Below, piece after piece: positions 18,441 to 26,508 of a stretch of 64,000 nt of DNA (position 1 is its first letter; every line of letters starts with the position of its first letter). The notes below the pieces were generated by a model, which saw only the letters and a program-made list of their open reading frames with translations, ran no database searches and had not been told where the DNA came from. A program made the translations under genes and the position numbers. Source of the DNA: Pirellulaceae bacterium (GTDB lineage: Bacteria > Planctomycetota > Planctomycetia > Pirellulales > Pirellulaceae); the NCBI GenBank assembly GCA_028280445.1, contig JANQLU010000155.1, forward strand, positions 44,080-108,079, read 5' to 3'.

Positions 18441-19214
18441 ATGAGCCTAGTGGCAATTGTATATCATCTTGTCCCCGAGGCTCCGATTCTGGTCGCCGCC
18501 AATCGCGAAGAGCGATATGACCGGCCCATCGCAACTCCTTCGATTCAATCTGGTAAACCACGGATTCTTGCCAGCATGGATCAGGATACGGGTGGGACGT
18601 ATCTTGGCGTGAATCAGAACGGAATGTTCGTGGGCGCTGTAAAAAGACGGAAATTTTCACCCCCCTACTCTCCACGCAGTCGCAGCGCGTTGTGCCGCGA
18701 GTTGTTGCGGGCACGCTCGGCTCGACAGGCTGTCGATCTGGCGCTCGAGGAACTCCATACCGGTCAATACGATGGTGTGAATTACATTATCGCCGACGGA
18801 GAATGCGGCTGGGTGGTGCATGCAGGCAATGACATCGACGTTGTTGAACTCGAACAAGGTCTCAGCATTGTTGGCAATCGTGATGTCAATGATTTACAAG
18901 ACGAACGAGCCAGCATGGCTCGACGCTTGCTGACATTGCAAATGCTCGATTCGCCGGTCAAGTTTTTGGCCGTTGCCAGCAAAGTATTTGCTCGATCACC
19001 GGGCGCTCCTGGACGGCCCAGCATGGTCGTCAAAGGTGACGATATCGGAACGGTGAGTTCCACTTTGATTTCCTTGGGCAAAAAACCGCGCGATGCGATT
19101 TATCAATACTCCAACGGTTCACCCGATAAATCGAAATTCGAAGATTATTCTCCGATGCTTCGAGATATCCTCAGCCGTGGTCTACGAGAGGCTCGCACCA
19201 AAGCGAACGCATAA
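18441..19214 (+). CDS. NRDE (TANGO2-like) family protein
   Basis: A 257-residue member of the NRDE family, related to eukaryotic TANGO2. The signature reads AANREERYDRP near the N-terminus, where the family usually has N-R-D-E. Other conserved parts are GGTYLGVNQNGMFVGAVKRR, YIIADGECGWVVHA and IVGNRDVND. The fold resembles Ntn hydrolases and TANGO2-like proteins have been linked to haem or lipid handling, but no reaction is established. A strong intrinsic terminator follows 24 bp after the stop codon, so the gene is probably monocistronic. Confidence 0.85.
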   Translation: MSLVAIVYHLVPEAPILVAANREERYDRPIATPSIQSGKPRILASMDQDTGGTYLGVNQNGMFVGAVKRRKFSPPYSPRSRSALCRELLRARSARQAVDLALEELHTGQYDGVNYIIADGECGWVVHAGNDIDVVELEQGLSIVGNRDVNDLQDERASMARRLLTLQMLDSPVKFLAVASKVFARSPGAPGRPSMVVKGDDIGTVSSTLISLGKKPRDAIYQYSNGSPDKSKFEDYSPMLRDILSRGLREARTKANA

Positions 19215-19238
19215 TTCGCTTTCAAAATCGAAATCATC

Positions 19239-19273
19239 AAAGCAGCTTCATTTTCCGAAGCTGCTTTTTTTTT
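19239..19273 (+). terminator. Intrinsic terminator of the NRDE gene
   Basis: A perfect stem AAAGCAGCTTC / GAAGCTGCTTT with a short ATTTTCC loop is followed by nine T residues. Confidence 0.92.
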
Positions 19274-19282
19274 GCGCAAACT

Positions 19283-19430
19283 TGGGAGGGCGAGGCTCCT
19301 GCCGAGCCAATACGACACACCCGTGGCTCGGCGGGAACCTAATCCTGTGAGCGGCAAGGCGCTAGCCGCTCACGATGGCTAAAACGATTTTTTGCAGCAC
19401 TCGTGGCTCGGCAGGAGCCTCACCCTCCCG
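19283..19430. repeat. Family B palindrome split by a compact family A element
   Basis: A left family B arm (GGGAGGGCGAGGCTCCTGCC from 19285) with a nearby partial inverse (19315-19340) and a far right arm (GGCTCGGCAGGAGCCTCACC, 19406-19425) enclose a compact family A hairpin (19347-19373, GTGAGCGGCAAGGCGCTAGC then CGCTCAC). This looks like one repeat inserted in, or recombined with, another. Confidence 0.85.
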
Positions 19431-19447
19431 TGGTTGCACAAACCCCA

Positions 19448-20134
19448 TCATGCAGCCTGTTTTTTGCGTCGTTTCACTTTGGAATACAAAATCGCATTCC
19501 CCTTTTTGCCGACTTGTTCAATCGCGCCGATCTTGCGCAAACAATAGGCGGCTCGCTGGGCTTCCCAACGGTGAACACCCATTCGATCTGCCAAAACTTG
19601 CGTATCAAATTGTTTTGGAAAACGTCCAGGTGCCAATTTGAACCAATCCTCGGGTTTGCGAAATCGCAGAGTGTCGCCAAAAGCCACGATTCGCAAATCT
19701 TGGACTTGGTAATCATTTTCACGCCGCCGACGTCGGCGACCATGTCCCGGGTAGCGGGTTTCTTCGACTTCGATATGAGGCACAATCAATGTCAGATTCG
19801 GGTGTGGAAAAGCGCGCGTGAAATAGACCAGCTCTTCGAACAAATCGGATGGTTTGCCGCGCTTAGGGCTCCAGCGTTGATCGACGATGGCACCGCCCTG
19901 CTCCGCCAATTTGATCAACCGTTTGCGGGTGACCAGCGGTTTAACAACATCAACGCGATGTTCTTCACACAACGTTTGTATTTTGTCGCGGATGGCTGAT
20001 AGCGAACTGTGCTGAATTTCAATCAGTTTTTTGCCGCGGACCACGTCAATTCGATACCGCCCCAGTTTGACCTCGGTCTTGCCCGTTTGTCCGGCAAATT
20101 TTTCTTTCAATTGTCGGTGTAATGTCGTTTCCAC
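19448..20134 (-). CDS. Hypothetical protein with a possible PD-(D/E)XK nuclease-like N-terminus
   Basis: A 228-residue cytoplasmic protein. The N-terminal 60 residues read like a restriction-endonuclease fold: E22 in TEVKLG, then YRIDVVRG with D30, then KLIEIQHSSLSAIRDK with an E-x-Q motif replacing E-x-K. A basic stretch GRRRRRRE follows near residue 130. The C-terminal 60 residues (LADRMGVHRWEAQRAAYCLR) look like a winged helix. This suggests a DNA-binding protein, perhaps a nuclease. It is a planctomycete-type hypothetical, and the nuclease reading is inference from pattern only. It is divergent from cysK. Confidence 0.55.
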   Translation of the reverse strand: METTLHRQLKEKFAGQTGKTEVKLGRYRIDVVRGKKLIEIQHSSLSAIRDKIQTLCEEHRVDVVKPLVTRKRLIKLAEQGGAIVDQRWSPKRGKPSDLFEELVYFTRAFPHPNLTLIVPHIEVEETRYPGHGRRRRRRENDYQVQDLRIVAFGDTLRFRKPEDWFKLAPGRFPKQFDTQVLADRMGVHRWEAQRAAYCLRKIGAIEQVGKKGNAILYSKVKRRKKQAA

Positions 20135-20197
20135 AATCCGTTTCCGGGCTCAACATTTCAGCTTTTCTTACAATCGATTCGGAGGGGAGCCAATCGC

Positions 20198-20278
20198 AAG
20201 CGCGAAGCGTGAGCGAGGGACCAGAATTGTCTAGGACTTTCATAGGTCGCGCTGGTCCCTCGCTCATGCTTCGGGTTA
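20198..20278. repeat. Palindromic repeat family F, copy 1
   Basis: AAGCGCGAAGCGTGAGCGAG plus GGACCAG, then about 30 nt, then the inverse CTGGTCCCTCGCTCATGCTT. It sits in the 336-bp gap between divergent genes. The rest of that gap shows no gene; AAAGGAATTTCC before cysK is its ribosome binding site. Confidence 0.88.
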
Positions 20279-20470
20279 TGATTTTTGCTGCAGCACCACC
20301 ACGATTCCACCCAAACGTATCAATAATTCCTATCGGAGTCATGGGCAATTCGTTACAATCGAATCCTGCAAAAGCCACTGATTTCACGAAAATCAGGCTG
20401 TTTCTGACCCTGTTTGGCGCGAGTCGAATGATCGCGTCTCCACTTTTTACTTAGAAAAGGAATTTCCATC

Positions 20471-21430
20471 ATGTCGACCGCAACATCCAGCGGAATTCGT
20501 GAAGAAATCACCCAATGCATTGGTAACACTCCACTGGTTCGACTGCGCCGAGTCACGGACGGATGTGTAGCCCAGGTTATTGCCAAAGTTGAAAACATGA
20601 ACCCGTTGTGGAGTGTCAAAGATCGTATCGGTCGCGCCATGATCGACGCCGCCGAACGCGATGGCAAAATTACGGAAAACACGGTCGTCATCGAGCCCAC
20701 CAGTGGCAACACCGGTATCGCGCTAGCTTATGTTTGTGCAGCGCGCGGTCATCGGCTCAAAGTCACCATGCCCGAAAGTATGACGATCGAGCGGCGTCGG
20801 CTTCTCAAAGCGCTGGGTGCCGAGGTTATCCTGACTCCGGCGGATCAAGGCATGCCAGGTGCAATTCGCAAGGCGGCGGAGTTATGCGAAGAAAACGACA
20901 ATTACTTTATGCCACAACAATTCAATAATCCCGCCAACCCCGAGATCCATCGACAAACGACAGCCCAAGAAATTTGGCGTGATACCGATGGCCAGATTGA
21001 CATTCTGGTCTCCGGCGTCGGGACCGGTGGCACAATTACGGGTTGCTCCGAAGTGTTAAAAGAAAAAAAACCAGGTTTGGTTTCGATCGCCGTTGAGCCA
21101 GAAAACAGCGCGGTGATTACGCAACGCCGAGCGGGTGAAGAGCTGCAACCCGGCAAACACAAAATTCAAGGGATCGGGGCAGGTTTTATCCCAGGTGTTT
21201 TGAATGTCGACATTATTGATGAAGTAATGACGGTTTCCGACGAACAAGCTTTCGATATGGCTCGCCGATTGTCGACCGAGGAAGGATTGTTCTGCGGCAT
21301 CAGCTGCGGTGCAGCGGCAGCGGCTGCCTTGGAAGTCGCCCGACGACCGGAAAATAAAGACAAAATGATCGTCGTTGTGCTACCTGATTTGGGCGAACGA
21401 TATTTGTCGACTGCGCTGTTCCCCGAATAG
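20471..21430 (+). CDS. cysK: Cysteine synthase A (O-acetylserine sulfhydrylase)
   Basis: A 319-residue PLP enzyme that makes cysteine from O-acetylserine and sulfide. The PLP lysine is K50 in NPLWSVKDRIGRAMI. The substrate loop TSGNTGIALA, the phosphate-binding loop SGVGTGGTITG and FCGISCGAAAAAA near the C-terminus are all typical. Length matches the family (about 310). Serine acetyltransferase is not nearby. The related cystathionine beta-synthase lacks support because no extra domain is present. AAAGGA lies 10 nt before the ATG. Confidence 0.96.
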   Translation: MSTATSSGIREEITQCIGNTPLVRLRRVTDGCVAQVIAKVENMNPLWSVKDRIGRAMIDAAERDGKITENTVVIEPTSGNTGIALAYVCAARGHRLKVTMPESMTIERRRLLKALGAEVILTPADQGMPGAIRKAAELCEENDNYFMPQQFNNPANPEIHRQTTAQEIWRDTDGQIDILVSGVGTGGTITGCSEVLKEKKPGLVSIAVEPENSAVITQRRAGEELQPGKHKIQGIGAGFIPGVLNVDIIDEVMTVSDEQAFDMARRLSTEEGLFCGISCGAAAAAALEVARRPENKDKMIVVVLPDLGERYLSTALFPE

Positions 21431-21462
21431 TCCGCTGATTCATTTATTTTGAGCAACACAAC

Positions 21463-22134
21463 GTGATTGAGTTTCCATGTCATACTTGTAATTCGATTTT
21501 ACGCACTCCAGCGGGAACCGAAGGCAAGCAATCACGTTGTCCAAGTTGTGGGATGATTCAAGTGATTCCGGGTGGCAGCGCAGCAGCCCCCGGATCGTCC
21601 AGCGCTCAGTCACCTCAACCGTATTCTAGTCCGGCAACAGAACATAAACCGGGCGCTGCACCTCAGTCGTCGTTTCATCAACCGGCGGTTCATCCCACCC
21701 AACCCGATCCCTACAACAATCCCTACTCAAGTCCCACCGACTACAAAGTTGCGACGCCGGGCCATGACTACTACGACAGTCAGGCTGCCGCCAAATTGAT
21801 GGGACCTGCGATTGGACTGTTGGTCATTCATATCCTCGGCGCTTTGTTTTTGGGCCTGGCAATACTGAGTGGCATGATGAGTTTGGCCGAAGGTGGTAAT
21901 CCTCCGGAAGAAGATTATGTGATGTTGGCTATCTGCGGATTTTCCTTGTTTTTGACATTGTTCTGTATTTTTGGAAGCGTTCTGATGCTTCGCCGGAAAA
22001 TGTGGGGAATCTGCATAACCACAACCATCATCTCGCTCGTTTCAGGTCTGGGTTGTTGTTTTTTGCCAACTGCCTTTGGCATCTGGGGGCTGGTGATTTT
22101 GATTGAACCGATGGTGAAAAACTCGTTCCGTTAA
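21463..22134 (+). CDS. Zinc-ribbon membrane protein
   Basis: A 223-residue hypothetical protein with a GTG start. The N-terminal zinc ribbon (CHTC then CPSCG, residues 6-29, with RTPAGTEGKQSRCPSCG) is followed by a Ser/Pro/Gln/Tyr-rich linker (about 35-105). Three or four transmembrane segments make up the C-terminal half (AIGLLVIHILGALFLGLAIL, VMLAICGFSLFLTLFCIFG, ICITTTIISLVSGLGCC and WGLVILI). This design recurs in planctomycete proteins of unknown function. It starts 32 bp after cysK on the same strand and may share its transcript. Confidence 0.7.
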   Translation: MIEFPCHTCNSILRTPAGTEGKQSRCPSCGMIQVIPGGSAAAPGSSSAQSPQPYSSPATEHKPGAAPQSSFHQPAVHPTQPDPYNNPYSSPTDYKVATPGHDYYDSQAAAKLMGPAIGLLVIHILGALFLGLAILSGMMSLAEGGNPPEEDYVMLAICGFSLFLTLFCIFGSVLMLRRKMWGICITTTIISLVSGLGCCFLPTAFGIWGLVILIEPMVKNSFR

Positions 22135-22272
22135 AAAACGGTGACTTTGAGGTGAAGCTGGTGAGCCGCACCAGAATATGATAACGTTGCTTCGTGACAA
22201 CGTTGTCTCGTTGAGCATTGATTTGCAGAGCAACGTTTTATGAATTTTTAGCATTCGTGCCCCGGTTCCTCG

Positions 22273-22974
22273 ATGAACAACAATTCCAAAGTTTTTGCTA
22301 ATGCGGCAGAAGCGTTATTTGATTTGACCGATGGCATTTCGCTGATGAGCGGCGGTTTCGGATTGTGCGGGATTGCTGAAAATTGCATCAATCAAATTGC
22401 TGAAATGGGAATCCAACGGATCCACGCGATTTCCAACAACATCGGAAATTCTGGCCGCGGTCTGGCGATTCTGCTCAAACAACACCAAATCTCTCAAGCG
22501 ACCTGTTCGTATGTTGGGGGCAATCCAGATCTCGAACAACAAATGTTGTCGGGGCAAGTGGATGTTACGCTGGTGCCTCAAGGAACTTTTTCCGAACGCA
22601 TCCGTGCCGGTGGCATGGGGATCCGAGGGTTTTACACACCCACCGGCTACGGAACGTTGGTTGCAGAAGGTAAGGAAGTCCGCGAGTTTGATCGGCCTTG
22701 TATTTTGGAGCTTCCACTGAAAGCCGATTTTGCAATCATCAAAGCACAACGCGGCGACACGTATGGAAATCTCTGGTTTAAAGAAACCGCCCGAAATTTT
22801 TCACCGTTGATGGCGATGGCGGCAACAACGACGATTGTCGAAGTCGAAGAGTTGGTCGAGCTGGGTGGGATTCAACCAGAGGACGTTCATCTCCCAGGGA
22901 TTTTTGTCCAACGGATTTTTCAAGGCGCCAATTATCGAAACGATATCGAAATCCCAATTTATGCCGATGAGTGA
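22273..22974 (+). CDS. scoA: 3-oxoacid CoA-transferase subunit A
   Basis: A 233-residue alpha subunit of a class I CoA-transferase, which moves CoA from succinyl-CoA (or another acyl-CoA) to a 3-oxoacid such as acetoacetate. Recognisable parts are SGGFGLCGIAENCI near the N-terminus, AISNNIGNSGRGLAIL, VPQGTFSERIRAGG, FYTPTGYGT and KAQRGDTYGNLWFKETARNF. The B subunit and a thiolase follow with overlapping ends, so the three form one operon that would turn acetoacetate into acetyl-CoA. A role in beta-ketoadipate breakdown (PcaI/PcaJ/PcaF) cannot be excluded. Confidence 0.92.
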   Translation: MNNNSKVFANAAEALFDLTDGISLMSGGFGLCGIAENCINQIAEMGIQRIHAISNNIGNSGRGLAILLKQHQISQATCSYVGGNPDLEQQMLSGQVDVTLVPQGTFSERIRAGGMGIRGFYTPTGYGTLVAEGKEVREFDRPCILELPLKADFAIIKAQRGDTYGNLWFKETARNFSPLMAMAATTTIVEVEELVELGGIQPEDVHLPGIFVQRIFQGANYRNDIEIPIYADE

Positions 22975-22979
22975 AACCA

Positions 22980-23657
22980 ATGGTGAGTAACGAAAATCAA
23001 CCCGCTGGTGCCGAAAGCCCCGCCGGTTGGACGCAACAGCAGATGGCGGACGAAATTATCGCCATGATTGATCACGGCGCGAGTCTCAATCTCGGAATCG
23101 GGATGCCGACGTTGATTGCCGAGCGGATGCCAGACGACAAACATATTTTTATTCACAGCGAAAACGGCGTGCATGGAGTCAGTGGCCGACCGACGCGAGA
23201 AACAGTTTCGCCAACATTGATCAACGCTGGAAAAGAAACGATTTCGATCGGAGCCGGCGCAAGTTTTTTTGACAGCGCCACCAGTTTTGGAATGATTCGC
23301 GGCGGGCATATTGATTTTTGTGTGCTTGGCGGGATGGAAGTCGATGTCGAAGGAAGCCTCGCCAATTGGATGATCCCCGGCAAAAAAGTGACGGGGATGG
23401 GAGGGGCCATGGATTTGGTCAACGGCGCCAAACGTGTGATCGTCATGTTAGCCCATTTCTCAAAACGCGGCGATTGTAAACTGTTGCCTCAATGTCAACT
23501 TCCATTGACTGGCAAAGGCGTGGTTCACACCGTCGTTTCCAACTTGGGGATCTTTACGCCGACCGGCAACAGCTTTCGCGTCGAAAAACTGGCTGCCGGT
23601 GTTCAGCCGTCGGACCTCGGAATCGCCGATGAATATCTGGAAATCTCACAACCATGA
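22980..23657 (+). CDS. scoB: 3-oxoacid CoA-transferase subunit B
   Basis: A 225-residue beta subunit. The catalytic glutamate lies in FIHSENGVHGVSG, where it forms the glutamyl-CoA thioester. MADEIIAMIDHGASLNLGIG and MGGAMDLVNGAKRVIVMLAH are typical of the subunit. ATG 22980 follows the A-subunit stop by 5 bp. An alternative GTG at 22971 would overlap that stop codon. The stop codon overlaps the thiolase ATG (ATGA), indicating coupled translation. Confidence 0.92.
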   Translation: MVSNENQPAGAESPAGWTQQQMADEIIAMIDHGASLNLGIGMPTLIAERMPDDKHIFIHSENGVHGVSGRPTRETVSPTLINAGKETISIGAGASFFDSATSFGMIRGGHIDFCVLGGMEVDVEGSLANWMIPGKKVTGMGGAMDLVNGAKRVIVMLAHFSKRGDCKLLPQCQLPLTGKGVVHTVVSNLGIFTPTGNSFRVEKLAAGVQPSDLGIADEYLEISQP

Positions 23658-24787
23658 ACAAAGCATTTTTTTTGGCGGGAATGAGAACGCCGTTTGGCCG
23701 GGCGTTCAAAGGTGCGTACAAAGATGTTCGGCCTGACGATTTATTAATCCATTTGATTCGCGGTAATCAAGAAAAATTTTCGACGCTTTGGCAAAACGAT
23801 CCAGAGGATATTGTTGTCGGGTGTGCTTATCCCGAAGGGGAACAGGGATACAACATCGGTCGGATGGTTGCCATCGGTGCAGGTCTGGATGTTCCAGGCA
23901 TGACCGTGAATCGTCTGTGTGCAAGTTCGCTCGAAGCCGTCGCCATATCCGCTTGCCGCATTCGCGCGGGAATGGGAAATCGTTTTCTAGCGTGCGGTGT
24001 CGAATCGATGAGTCGTATCCCGCGCCGCGGCGCCAATTTCTCCGAATCCGATCAAATCAAAAAAGTTTTTCCGTCGGCTTATGTTCCCAACGGCCAAACG
24101 GCGGAAAATGTTGCCAAAGATTATCCGCAAATCGACCGCCAAACCCAGGAATCGTTTGCCGGTCGAAGCCATGAACTGGCTGATAAAGCCAATGCCTCCG
24201 GAAATTACGCGAACCATATTTTTCCGTATTTGATCGAACGTGATGAATTTATTCGTGTACCGGTTGATTTAGAAAAAATGGCATCGCTGAAACCGGCTTT
24301 TGCCGATGATGGCGTGGTGACCGCCGCAACCAGTTCCCCGCTGACCGATGGTGCCACCTGCGGTTGGGTCGTCGATGAAACGACGTGGCTCCAAAGTGGT
24401 TGTTCATCGGCACTGGAAATTGTTGACGTCTGTGTGTCGCACGTTGGCCCAGAAGTCATGGGTTTGGGCCCTGTTCCGGCGACAAGGCAGTTGTTGGAAC
24501 GGAACCAATTGTTGGTCAATGACATCGCCGCCTGGGAAATTAACGAAGCGTTTGCGATTCAAGTGTTAGCCTGTATCGAAGATTTACAAATTCCCATGGA
24601 CCGTGTGAACACCTGGGGCGGCGCCATGGCCGTCGGACATCCACTGGGAGCAAGCGGACTACGATTGTTGATGACCCTGCATCATCGATTAGCCGCAGAA
24701 ACCAACAATCGCGCACTCGGCATCGCAACACTGTGTGTCGGCGGAGGCCAAGGCATGTCCGTGTTGTGTCGCTGGACAATGGGTTAA
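23654..24787 (+). CDS. Acetyl-CoA acetyltransferase (thiolase)
   Basis: A 377-residue thiolase that cleaves acetoacetyl-CoA or a longer 3-oxoacyl-CoA with CoA, or runs in reverse. The nucleophile is C89 in TVNRLCASSLEAVA. NEAFA, the histidine in GAMAVGHPLGASG and the second cysteine in TLCVGGGQGMSV complete the active site. The usual CaSG motif reads CASS. It is the last gene of the CoA-transferase operon. Whether it is AtoB-, FadA- or PcaF-like cannot be settled from the sequence. Confidence 0.92.
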   Translation: MNKAFFLAGMRTPFGRAFKGAYKDVRPDDLLIHLIRGNQEKFSTLWQNDPEDIVVGCAYPEGEQGYNIGRMVAIGAGLDVPGMTVNRLCASSLEAVAISACRIRAGMGNRFLACGVESMSRIPRRGANFSESDQIKKVFPSAYVPNGQTAENVAKDYPQIDRQTQESFAGRSHELADKANASGNYANHIFPYLIERDEFIRVPVDLEKMASLKPAFADDGVVTAATSSPLTDGATCGWVVDETTWLQSGCSSALEIVDVCVSHVGPEVMGLGPVPATRQLLERNQLLVNDIAAWEINEAFAIQVLACIEDLQIPMDRVNTWGGAMAVGHPLGASGLRLLMTLHHRLAAETNNRALGIATLCVGGGQGMSVLCRWTMG

Positions 24788-24875
24788 TGATCAAAAGTCA
24801 AAGACGAACTATCGTCAATTAAATTCTCATCCGATCCGCCTTTGGTCATTCAGCAACTCGTTCAACTGTTATTTG

Positions 24876-25175
24876 TCACACTTCACGTGGTGACAATATC
24901 TGTTGAACAGTCGAAGCCAGATCGGTTGAAGAATTGGGTAGGTTTAGCATAAAAGTCAGGTGTGCGAATTCTTCATGGTCTCGTTTGCTGTAAAGAGCCG
25001 AGACTGATTCAGGTCCTTTTTCAATAAGGTAGTCGACTTCCAGTATGTCTCCTGTTTTTGTCGAACCACGTTCAACAACTCTAATACCAACTGCTTCGAG
25101 TTTAGGAATCCACAATTCACTGTCGGTAGCCATAATGGCAACACTTGGAAGTCCCATTTGCAAAAACCTCGACAT
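24876..25175 (-). CDS. Small hypothetical protein, possible partner or immunity protein
   Basis: A 99-residue acidic protein with no recognised domain. Its ATG overlaps the stop codon of the upstream secreted protein (TGATG at 25173-25177), so the two are translationally coupled. That arrangement, and the toxin-like look of the upstream gene, suggests an immunity or accessory role; this is inference. A decayed copy of its N-terminal part (around ATDSELWIPKLEAVGIRVVE) is present at 26411-26508, next to the adjacent LTxxQ gene. An upstream GTG/ATG giving 116 residues is possible but would overlap the neighbour more deeply. Confidence 0.5.
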   Translation of the reverse strand: MSRFLQMGLPSVAIMATDSELWIPKLEAVGIRVVERGSTKTGDILEVDYLIEKGPESVSALYSKRDHEEFAHLTFMLNLPNSSTDLASTVQQILSPREV

Positions 25176-26095
25176 CAGAAAGGCCAAAGACCACGTAATA
25201 ATGCAATGACGCACGACCCACCACAATTACCAACGTCTGGTCGAGTACCGACCCAGGTAGCAACCGCTCCAGGAGCAAGGATTGGAATTCCAGTGATAGT
25301 CAAACCACCTTGTGTTGCACCATATGTTGTCGTGAATCCTGAAACTTTGACACCGTGAGCCCATGTATATACACCTCGAGTTCCAAAACCGTAGGTGATA
25401 TGTGGAATAAATCTTGTTGCTGATGTTCCTGCAGAAATACTCACTGCAAATTGGCCTCCACCCATTGCACCCCACACGTAAACTCCTCCGGCAGCTGTGC
25501 CGGCAACAGCGGCAGTACCAACCGCACCGTAAAACCCATATTCAAGATCGTCGTCCATTTCAGAAGGATTAGTCAGGTAGTGCCAATATCCTTCCCAAAA
25601 ACCATCCCAAAATCCGGATACTACGGCTAAGTTCGTAGTTGATACGTACTGAATTGATCCGTACTGATACCCGCGAAATGAAATACTCTCATTTTTTTCC
25701 ATCAAAAGCAATAATTCTTCAGCTTGCACGCGGGAGTATTGAACTGAACGTAACCATCGCCGTCCAAACGAATCGACTCCACCAATTAGCATCACTGAGT
25801 CATTTCCGTCAAAAGAGTTTGCGTATAAGGCAAAGCTACCAGGTTTTGTAGGATCAATTTGAGCTGTGACGATTACCAGAGGATCTATTGTGAAATCTTT
25901 TGAATGAAGCAATTCAATATTGTCAAGTTCAATGATCCTGACAGAGTCGGGATCAAGAAATAGCCCGTCGTCCTCCGTGGATTCATTTGAGGGCGAATTC
26001 GGGAGCAAAGTAGTTTGTGCAGTGCGAATTTGACAAACAGGCAACACGAGAAAAATGCAAAGAGATAAAGTGATTTGCAGTTTGGATTTATTCAT
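25175..26095 (-). CDS. Secreted protein with a toxin-linker-like C-terminal half
   Basis: A 306-residue exported protein. The signal peptide is KLQITLSLCIFLVLPVCQ with cleavage likely after IRTA. Residues 30-150 form a predicted beta-rich region. The second half starts with FWDGFWEGYWHYLTNPSEMD and a Gly/Ala-rich hydrophobic helix (FYGAVGTAAVAGTAAGGVYV), which resembles the linker before C-terminal toxin modules of polymorphic toxins in planctomycetes. The end (about 255-306) is Gly-rich with CGGSC and no recognised catalytic motif. ATG 26095 has GGAG 6 nt upstream. The base composition looks AT-richer than the flanking housekeeping genes. Confidence 0.55.
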   Translation of the reverse strand: MNKSKLQITLSLCIFLVLPVCQIRTAQTTLLPNSPSNESTEDDGLFLDPDSVRIIELDNIELLHSKDFTIDPLVIVTAQIDPTKPGSFALYANSFDGNDSVMLIGGVDSFGRRWLRSVQYSRVQAEELLLLMEKNESISFRGYQYGSIQYVSTTNLAVVSGFWDGFWEGYWHYLTNPSEMDDDLEYGFYGAVGTAAVAGTAAGGVYVWGAMGGGQFAVSISAGTSATRFIPHITYGFGTRGVYTWAHGVKVSGFTTTYGATQGGLTITGIPILAPGAVATWVGTRPDVGNCGGSCVIALLRGLWPF

Positions 26096-26202
26096 GGAGA
26101 ACTCCAATTCAAGAAAAGTAAAGTGGCACTACAATGCCAAAGTTTGCAATATAGCTTAGACCTGGAGAACTCAAATAGACTTCTTGCCATCTTTGCAACA
26201 TG

Positions 26203-26410
26203 TGGTCTCACGATCACTAAGTGGAAAAATTGTCAAAGCAAATTCAATTTCCGTTTCAATTGCGATCTGCTTTTTCGGAAATTGGGACGACGGGAATTAT
26301 GATTTAATCACAAAAGAAAATTGAGTTTCGTGAGCTTCAATTGATGACATGCAGGACGGATTCGCCTGGAAACTCCCTTTTTCGAGCTTAACCAATTCAG
26401 TAAGTTCAAC
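26203..26410. repeat. Direct repeat, copy 1 (left)
   Basis: About 210 bp, clearly similar to 28228-28440 in the same orientation. Shared runs include CACAAAAGAAAATTGAGTTT, ATTGCGATCTGCTTTT and ACCAATTCAG. The copies differ at many positions, roughly three quarters being identical by eye. It has no open frame of its own. Confidence 0.8.
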
Positions 26411-26508
26411 CACCAGCTGGCATGTCCCTCGTATTTGTAGAATCACGTTTAACAACTTTATTCCAGCTGCCTCAAGTTTAGGAATTTACAATCCACTATC
26501 GGCAGCTA
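26411..26508 (-). pseudogene. Decayed fragment of the small partner gene
   Basis: Read on the minus strand it gives AADSGL, a stop codon, then IPKLEAAGIKLL. This aligns with ATDSELWIPKLEAVGIRVVE in the 99-residue gene at 24876-25175. The likeness fades after about 30 residues, where the direct repeat begins. It has an in-frame stop and no start codon, so it is a remnant of a second copy. Confidence 0.7.
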
